A stretch of 64,000 nucleotides of DNA from Mycteria americana (Eukaryota; Chordata; Aves; Ciconiiformes; Ciconiidae). The notes below the pieces were generated by a model that did not search any database, was not told the origin of the DNA, and saw only the letters and a program-made list of their open reading frames with translations. Location: the NCBI RefSeq assembly GCF_035582795.1, contig NW_027445624.1, positions 1,798,001 through 1,862,000 of the forward strand, in the 5' to 3' direction. This document shows positions 57,405 to 64,000 of the stretch, one piece after another (the first letter of the stretch is position 1; every line of letters begins with the position of its first letter). The translations under genes and the position numbers were made by a program.

Positions 57405-58660
57405 CCAGCACACAAGGTGGGGGAGGCTGTCCCAAGGACATGTGCTAGGCACACGGACTGACTAAGGGACAGCAGCAAATTCACAGGTCTGCTGGGTCAT
57501 GCTTCCACAGTGTAAGCCCTGACACAGTGCCAGCCTCCATCTCAACGTCACTCTTCGTGAGGGACGATGGCACAAAGGGATGGGGAGTGGGAAACGCCAC
57601 GTCCCAGGCCTGGTGGAGCAAGAACTCCTGGCTCTGCACTGTAAGCATGCTTCAGGGTATCCATGGTCTAGAAACAGTTTTGAATTAGCTGAACATGGGC
57701 ATTTTCTCTGGTGCAAACTCTAGCCCACATCAGATCCCATCTCACCTCTCCGCGATCGTTCTGGTCCTTCCTGGCCCTCTCCTTGTGCTCCCTGCTGGCC
57801 CTCGGGAGCTGGGCGGGGATCACTGCTGCTAAGCCCCCTGCCTAATGTTCTGGGGAGGTGGAAGGTGCTTGAAGGGACTATGGTGCATTTCCAAGGAGAG
57901 GAAACGTTCAGTCGTGACTGGGGGTGACATGAATGCCTCTCCTGCCTCCCTTCCATGCGCCTGCTGGCGCCCCATTTCCTCCTCTGGGACAGCAGAGTCC
58001 TTGTTTCCCTGTAGACGCCTGGGTTTAGCACTTTTCCTTTGAGGGACTCCACCTTGCCCAATCTCTCTCTTTATGGTGCTCCAGTCACTGCCCACCACAA
58101 GCCCGTGCCATCCATGGAGATGCCTGGGGTTTCCAGGCAGCTCCAGACTGCCCTCCTTAAGGACATCATCTGTGTGTCACATGTGGAACAGCCCTGGGTA
58201 TGTACCTCAGCGACTCGGTGACTGCTCACCGTCTCCACTTTCACTAGACACCAACGGGTAAGTCCTAAATGCAACACTCAGTCTCTGACAGGCACCAACA
58301 GGACAAGGAGCTCTTTGATCCTGAATCCATGGAGCAACAGGCTCCTTTGGGGAGCATTTGCTCGTGCCTGTTCTCGTCACCAGCTTTGGATGAAGAGCCC
58401 AGTCTTCAGGCAGTGCACGGGGGAGACGCCATTTTATTACAAAGATGCTGTGGGAGACAGAGCTGTGATGCAGCGTTCGAAAGATTTTTCCTGACAGTCA
58501 GGAGACACAGAGAAGGTTCATTCATCCTTAGCAGTGAAGTGAATCCCAATATTTATGTTATACAGATAATGATAATGACAATGACTAATGAACAAAGCAG
58601 GCACCTGCAATGGGATACCATAGGAGTCATTTGTGCAGAGAGAAGGGAAGTCCACAAGTA
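57405..58660. other. OR7 3' flank (right arm)
   Basis: Mirror of the OR2 flank and homolog of the OR5 flank in the spacer; candidate AATAAA in reverse (TTTATTACAAAG) near 58.43 kb. Confidence 0.6.
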
Positions 58661-58674
58661 CTGAAAAATGTCCA

Positions 58675-59585
58675 CTAAATCACTTTCCTCAGGGCATCCT
58701 TGAGGTCCTTGGTCCCCGTGCTGTAGATGAGGGCGTTCACTGTGGGAGGCACCACCGAGTACAGAAGTGCTACCACCAGATTCAGGGATGGGGAGGAGAT
58801 GGAGGGAGGCTTCAGGTAGGCAAACATGGCAGAGCTGGCAAACAGGGAGACCACGGTCAGGTGAGGGAGCCACGTGGAAAAGGCTTTGTGCCGTCCCTGC
58901 TCACAGGGCAACCTCAGCGCAGCCATGAAGATCTCCACACAGGACAGCACAACGAAAATACAACACCCGAGTGCTCCAATAGCACTAAATATAAGAACCC
59001 CAAATTCCCTGAGTAAGGAGCGTGAGCAGGAGAGCTTGAGGATCTGAGGGATTTCACAAAAGAACTGGTCCACAGCATTGCCTTGGCAGAGCGGTAGTGA
59101 AAATGTATTGGTAGTGTGCAGCATGGCATAGGGGAAATCACTGTCCCAGGCAGCTGCTGCCGCTTTGCTGCGAGCTCGGCTGTCCGGGAGGGTCCCATAG
59201 CGCAGGGGGTTGGAGATGGCATGTAGCGGTCATAGGCCATGATGGTGAGAAGAGAAAACTCTGCTGACATCAAGAAGGCAAACAGAAACACTTGGGCAGT
59301 GCATCCTGCATAGGAAATGTCCCTGGTGTCCCAGAGGGAATTGGCCATGGATACGGGAACAGTGGTGGAGACGGAGCCCAGACCGAGGAAGGAGAGGTTA
59401 AAGTGGAAGAAGTACATGGGGGTGTGGAGGCAGCGGTCACAGGCTACGGCGGTGATGCTGAGGCCGTTGCCCAGGAGGGCAGCCAGGTAGATGCCCGGGA
59501 AGAGCCAGAAGTGCACGAGCTGCAGCTCCTGCAGGTCTGCTAACGCCAGGAGGAGGAACCGGGTGATGGAGCTGCTGTTGGTCAT
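58675..59585 (-). pseudogene. Olfactory receptor pseudogene, OR14-like (OR7)
   Basis: Opens MTNSSSITRF and reads through TM1-TM3 to DRY, where a one-base deletion (about 59,222) shifts the frame; the second half is open in another frame to a TAG. This break is shared with OR2. It lacks the OR2-specific TGA and C-terminal deletion, so it is the less decayed twin. Acceptor and GTAAGT module are kept. NPLIYS is NALIYS. Confidence 0.95.
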
Positions 59586-59635
59586 TTGCTGTTGGACTTT
59601 TGCTGCCTGAAGGCATTGGGGCCTGTGTAAGAGGG

Positions 59636-60300
59636 AAGACAGGGAGAAGTTTTGAGAGACTTCTCAAGGAAAACCCCTAAAATCTTCTGCGGTCTCAGTG
59701 CCTTCTCCAGCAGAGAGAAATAAATTCCCATCTCCCGCTGCCCAAGCAGACAACCAAGATGAGAAACCTCAAAGCACAAACACCTTCCCATTCAAGTCAA
59801 TGCTGCCTTGGTGTACTTCTTCAAAAGGACCCTCAGAAAGATGCTGGGGGTGATGTGGAGCTGTGAGCAGCCCTGACACACGCAGCACCCTCACGACAGC
59901 AGAAGGACCCTGCCCTGCCGGGGGTCACTCCTTTAACCAACAGCTTCTCCCCACAGCACTGTGGGGAGCTCGCTGGGCAGGCTGAGTGCTGACCCTGGCA
60001 GGCAGCAGAGTCCCTGCCTGGCACACAGCCTCCTGGGGTGCAGGGACCCTGCTCTGAAGGACAGCCCTGGGCTGGAGCGTGTCCTTCTCCACATGAAAGG
60101 AACCCGGAGAGCCATCCTGCCAGATCCTGCCTGCTCTGGGATGTGCCAGCTCTAGGAGACCCCTCCAGAGTACTCAAGTGCATTGCCCTGCAGCCAGAGA
60201 CTTACTGTGTTAAGGGCCGTGAAGATTTCTCTTCCAGGGAGCTCTCAGCATCCTCCACACTGCCTTTAACCTCTCTCTTACTTCTCTCCTCTCCCCTCGC
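59636..60300 (-). repeat. Receptor-unit upstream module, OR7 copy
   Basis: Mirror of 16,660-17,340; GTAAGT kept (60,200-60,205 as ACTTAC). An 8 bp deletion removes one GAGTGGGA unit relative to the left arm. Confidence 0.65.
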
Positions 60301-61230
60301 TGCCTCACGATATGGAGAGGGAAGGTGATAACAATGTCCACAGTGTGGATGGACCAAAGGCTGCCCATCCGCAAAGACTGTCTCTGCAGCACCCTGTCCT
60401 TCCTGCAGTTTGTCTTGCAAGCCCCACAGCCCTGCAGAGTTTCTGCAGTCACCAAACATTTCTCTGGACAAGATGTCATTGCGCAGCCTCGTTTCTCTGG
60501 CCTTGGAGACTGCGGGGCAGTCTGTGGGCACCTCATTTCCTTGTTACATTAACATCTGCCAAGCACTCCAGCATGTGAAGCAGAGTGGGGGCCCTGGGGC
60601 CCTGGTACCATGTTTACCTGTAACGAGTCTGTGCTCAGCCCCGGTGCCTCAGCTCAGATGCTGCAGCGCAAACGTGCACAGGCGGGAGGAGCTGGGGAAC
60701 AGACAGGAGGAGCTGGAGCATCCCAGCACTGTGATGGTTTTGGATTAAATTAGATGTGGTGGGACAGCTTGCTCACTTGGGGTGCTGCAGTGGAGGGATA
60801 GAGGCTCTGCAGAAGAGAGTGGCCGGGAAGGTGAGGATGGGGGATGTCCCCAGTGTGAAGGGCCAGCTCAGATGTCTGGAGGTCTTGCAGGATGCTTAGC
60901 TTCTGTCACTGAGGATTAGAGAGGCCAGTAAGGGTGACATCGTGTTGGCAGTTATGAACCATGCAGTGAGGGTGAGGAAGCAGGAGAAGTCTTCTGGCAG
61001 CAGCCCAAGGAAGTCTGCAGGGCAATGAGCCAGTTCCTGTGGGGGACTGTAATTGCCCTGGCATTCACGGACCAGGCAAAACAAGGTGCAAACAGTCTGC
61101 AGCACCGCGGGACACCTTCTTCATACAGCTGCCCAGTGGGCCAACAAAGGCCCTGGGTGCTCACCTGGATCCGGTACTGGCAACCAAGGACGAGCTGCTC
61201 AGGGATGTGATAATCACGATAAACAACTCC

Positions 61231-61248
61231 TCACACACACACACACAG
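61231..61248. repeat. (CA)n microsatellite, expanded in right arm
   Basis: Right arm has an uninterrupted CA run of about eight units; the left arm at 15,717-15,730 has an interrupted, 4-base-shorter version (GTGTCGGTGTG). Confidence 0.85.
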
Positions 61249-61529
61249 AGACTGGAAATGGGAATGAAAGAAATGATGTAGGGACAATACTGTCTGAGAG
61301 GTGTTGCCATTAGATGACAACAGTTAGAAAGGAGAGAAAAAGTATTGTTCTAACAACTTCATGGCAGACTATAATACTGAGAAATTATAAGTGTCTTGTC
61401 AAGGAAGAATGAAGGAAAGGAGTAACATGAAAGAAATAGAGTTTAGCATCATGAAGAAGAGGAAGACCTTATTTTAGAGCATGTTAGTGCTGCTGTTGTT
61501 AGTGAGAGTAGAAATAAGGCAAATCCCAG

Positions 61530-61708
61530 GGTGGGTTGTCCCCAGCTGGCAGCTCAGCCCCCACGCAGCTGCTGGCTCAGCCCCCCTGAGCTGGAGGGGG
61601 GAGAGCATTGGAAGGGCAAAGTGAGAAAGAGTCGTGGGTGAAGAGAAAGGCAGTTTAATAAGTGAAGCAAAGGTGCGTGCGCAAGCAAAAGGGAGTAAGG
61701 AATTGCTA
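61530..61708 (-). mobile_element. LTR fragment, right arm
   Basis: Mirror copy of the fragment at 15,255-15,433; the insertion predates the inverted duplication. Confidence 0.6.
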
Positions 61709-61852
61709 TGAGTTTGTTTTGAATGCTCTGCCTTTGGAGAGGGGAGTGAATGGGCTCCTCTTTTGCTGGAGCCATAGAAGGGTTTGGGTTGTAAGGGAGC
61801 TGCAAGGTCCTGTAGTTGCAAGCCCCCTGTCACGGGCAGGGAAAGGGGAAGG

Positions 61853-61926
61853 CGTCCCTGGGTGGGCTCGAACCACCAGCCTTTCGGTTAACAGCCGAAC
61901 GCGCTAACCAATTGCACCACAGAGAC
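61853..61926 (-). tRNA. tRNA-Asn (anticodon GTT), right-arm copy
   Basis: Mirror of the left-arm gene with one base change, C to T at position 11, which turns a C-G pair of the D stem into a T-G wobble. A and B boxes remain good matches (TGGTGCAATTGG, GGTTCGAGCCC), so it is probably still transcribable. Confidence 0.96.
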
Positions 61927-62912
61927 TCCCAAAGTGAGCTATGGAGTGCTTCCCATCGGCAGGCAGATGCTTGGCCATTTCTGGGGAAGCAGAGCTTCGT
62001 CACCCACAGTGGGGACTTGGGAAGAGAAACACCAGAACCCAGAGTGTCCACCCTTCATCCTTCTTTCCCTGAGCACCGGACCTCCCCTCCATGGCATTTC
62101 TGGTAGCAGTCCTCTCTCATTCCCTGCCCTCTGCACACCATCCATCTGCAATACAAAGCTGGCCACCAAAGCAACTCCTCCTGCAGCCTTGCACAAGCGC
62201 TTACACCTCAAAGAGCACAGACGTGCCTCGGCGAGGTCCTCCCCTCACCAAGATGCACTTCCTCAACTCGTGTTTTTAGGATGCACGAATGGTGACTGCA
62301 GAAACGTGGTCATCCCCTGAGGATGAGAGGGAAAGCCTTGAGTGCTTCTTAGCTTCTCAGGTAGTGATCAGGCAGTGATTGGCAGTGCGTACGGATGCGA
62401 GAGAGGGTGTAGGGAACTCGTCAAGAAGCAAGGCGATGGTTGAGGGCTGTAGCAAATCCTTCCAACCTTGTGTGAGCCCAGCAATGGAAAGCCGTTGCTG
62501 TCTGTGGGTGGAGGAGGAATAGGTCTGCCCTGGGAATGTGGCTGAAGGCCCCTGCACAAAGGAGAGGTTCCCATCCTGTGTGCATGCCTCAGCCTGGGAG
62601 ATGGGGAATGCCCTCTGCTGTGGGGTGGCTAGACAGTGCTCAACATGCCCCATGAGCTGACCTTCCTCTCTTCCTCTCCTTCACTCCCCACCCTTGGATG
62701 CACCTCAGGAAGCTTTTCACTCCTGTAGAGGCCGGTTCATTCTTGCAGTACCTGCAGTTCAGGAACTTGGCACCAGAGGGCTCATTAACATGCAAAATGC
62801 CATGCCAAGCCAAGTCTCCCTGCATAATTCTCCCGAATGTTTCAAGTCTCATGGGGTTGAGCTGAGAGACTCCAGGAGTGCAGCCAAACTGAGAAGATTT
62901 CAGGAATAAATA

Positions 62913-63373
62913 TCAGTACAACAGGATGTCTTCTTTCACCAGTTTTCTTCACTTTTCTGCTTACACAACAAGTGATATCAGCCTTCCCCAATTCCTATTC
63001 ATCTCCTGATGCGTCTCCTGATGAAGTCTGAACATGTAGGAAAAGTAAGATCCTTTCTGTACAACACTGTGTGGGCAAACTCTGTCCCCCCCACCTCCCA
63101 CACACCCTGCCATTTCTATCATCAGCCACCTGGGACTTGCATCATGCTCTCTCAAATCCAAGCTTCTCCCACCATAGCCTGCAGCTGAAGGTGCATTTGC
63201 ACCAGTTCCCACCTGCTGTAGTTGGAGAACCAGCTGCGCAGTCACAGAAGGATGGTTCTTACCTGCCAAGAAAGGAATAGTTTAATAAAAAATAAAAGAC
63301 ATTCCTCAGCTGCCTATGAACTCCAAGTTGCCTCCACTGAAGTCCACTTTCCACAGTGGGTAACCTCAGTGGG
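62913..63373. other. Right-arm-specific 461 bp segment
   Basis: In the left arm these 461 bases are replaced by 53 bases (13,989-14,041) that contain a near-tandem pair of the motif TATTTCAGTATTTATT. The segment holds no gene or repeat that I recognise. A deletion with local filler duplication on the left is the simpler reading, but polarity is not fixed because no third copy is in the window. Confidence 0.7.
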
Positions 63374-64000
63374 AAACCTTCAGCGAGATACGTAGGAAGG
63401 GACAGGTAGGAACATAATTCAGGATTTGGCTGAAGGCAGCATCAGGCAGACTGCAGAAAGTTGAGAAGGGGCCCTTGAAGGAGTACATGCGGAAAGATGT
63501 GACAGGGTAGTGAGAGTCGATGCAGAGGAAGATCAATATTTATTCTCCTGAACGTAGTATGCGGGCTGGAAATTTCCATGTTGGCACCATGGCATCACGT
63601 CACCCACATTAACTGTGGTGATTTCCGTGTATGGGGCTTTATTTATCAGAGACCCCAGGCATGGGTCAGTGACTTGAGGCACCACAGCTGTGAGCTGCAA
63701 CTGCCTTGGGCAGAACTTGTCCTGAGACCAAAGCTCTCCCTCCCTGCTTGGTAATGGCACTAACCAGCCATGTGTCAGACAAACGTGGGCACCAAACGAG
63801 CTCCACCCACCCGAGTCTTGCGCAAGACTTGGATTCAAGGAGGACAGATGTGCCTGAGGGAGGCCTTCCCCTCACCTAGAAGCCCTTCCGAAATTAGTGC
63901 TTTGGGATCCATGCATGCTGAATGGAGAGACATGGCCATTTCTGGAAGGGGGGATGGAAAGCCCTGCTGGGAAACCTGGCTGCTGCCTGGTGCGGGTCCA

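Larger units (their letters stand above)
45293..64000 (-). repeat. Right arm of giant interrupted palindrome
   Basis: Inverted partner of 13,362-33,073. It lacks the 703 bp CR1 and a 697 bp segment present on the left, and has 408 bp more near 63 kb. The inner boundary is sharp: identity falls to roughly 80% inward of 45,293. Confidence 0.96.

Noticed and set aside
13362-64000. Palindrome as a pure long-read hairpin artefact
   Set aside because: Arms differ by a CR1 with target duplication, 697 bp and 408 bp indels and many single-base changes, and the spacer contains unique DNA. A chimeric haplotype join is still possible and is listed as a check.

Overview
The window looks like bird nuclear DNA. 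It is full of CR1 LINEs of several ages, including one near-complete copy with an open ORF2. It carries long terminal repeats (LTRs) of avian type and seven copies of the bird-expanded OR14-like (gamma-c) olfactory receptor family. Each receptor copy is a single intronless coding exon preceded by a splice acceptor. The species cannot be named from this sequence.

Layout. 1-3739: CR1 with ORF1 (5' cut by the window edge) and an open ORF2, inserted into an older antisense CR1 (3740-4945). 5.2-13.1 kb: CR1 fragments around an open receptor gene, OR1 (6948-7883, +). From about 13.36 kb to the window end the sequence is a giant interrupted palindrome. The left arm (13,362-33,073) is mirrored by the right arm (45,293-64,000, still running at the window edge) at roughly 97-99% identity by eye. 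The central 12.2 kb spacer (33,074-45,292) holds a more diverged inverted pair of receptor units, OR4 and OR5. It also holds degraded retroviral pieces, a roughly 1 kb LTR and CR1 fragments.

Receptors: OR1 (+, open but with altered key residues), OR2 (+, pseudogene), OR3 (-, open), OR4 (+, single nonsense codon), OR5 (-, open, all motifs intact), OR6 (+, open, mirror of OR3), OR7 (-, pseudogene, mirror of OR2). From OR2 onward orientation alternates (+ - + - + -), so successive inverted duplications appear nested. Each unit has a related upstream module. In the six palindrome copies the module carries a GTAAGT splice-donor-like motif that may end a noncoding 5' exon; in OR4 it has become ATAAGT.

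The arms also share a tRNA-Asn(GTT) gene, CR1 fragments, and LTRs that predate the duplication. Differences between arms date later events: a 703 bp CR1 with a 5 bp target-site duplication only in the left arm, a 697 bp deletion in the right arm (polarity given by a third copy in the spacer), a 408 bp length difference near 14.0/63.0 kb, and private changes in each receptor copy. The receptors would act as odorant-sensing G-protein-coupled receptors in sensory-neuron membranes. Nothing here resembles an operon, CRISPR array or prokaryotic system.
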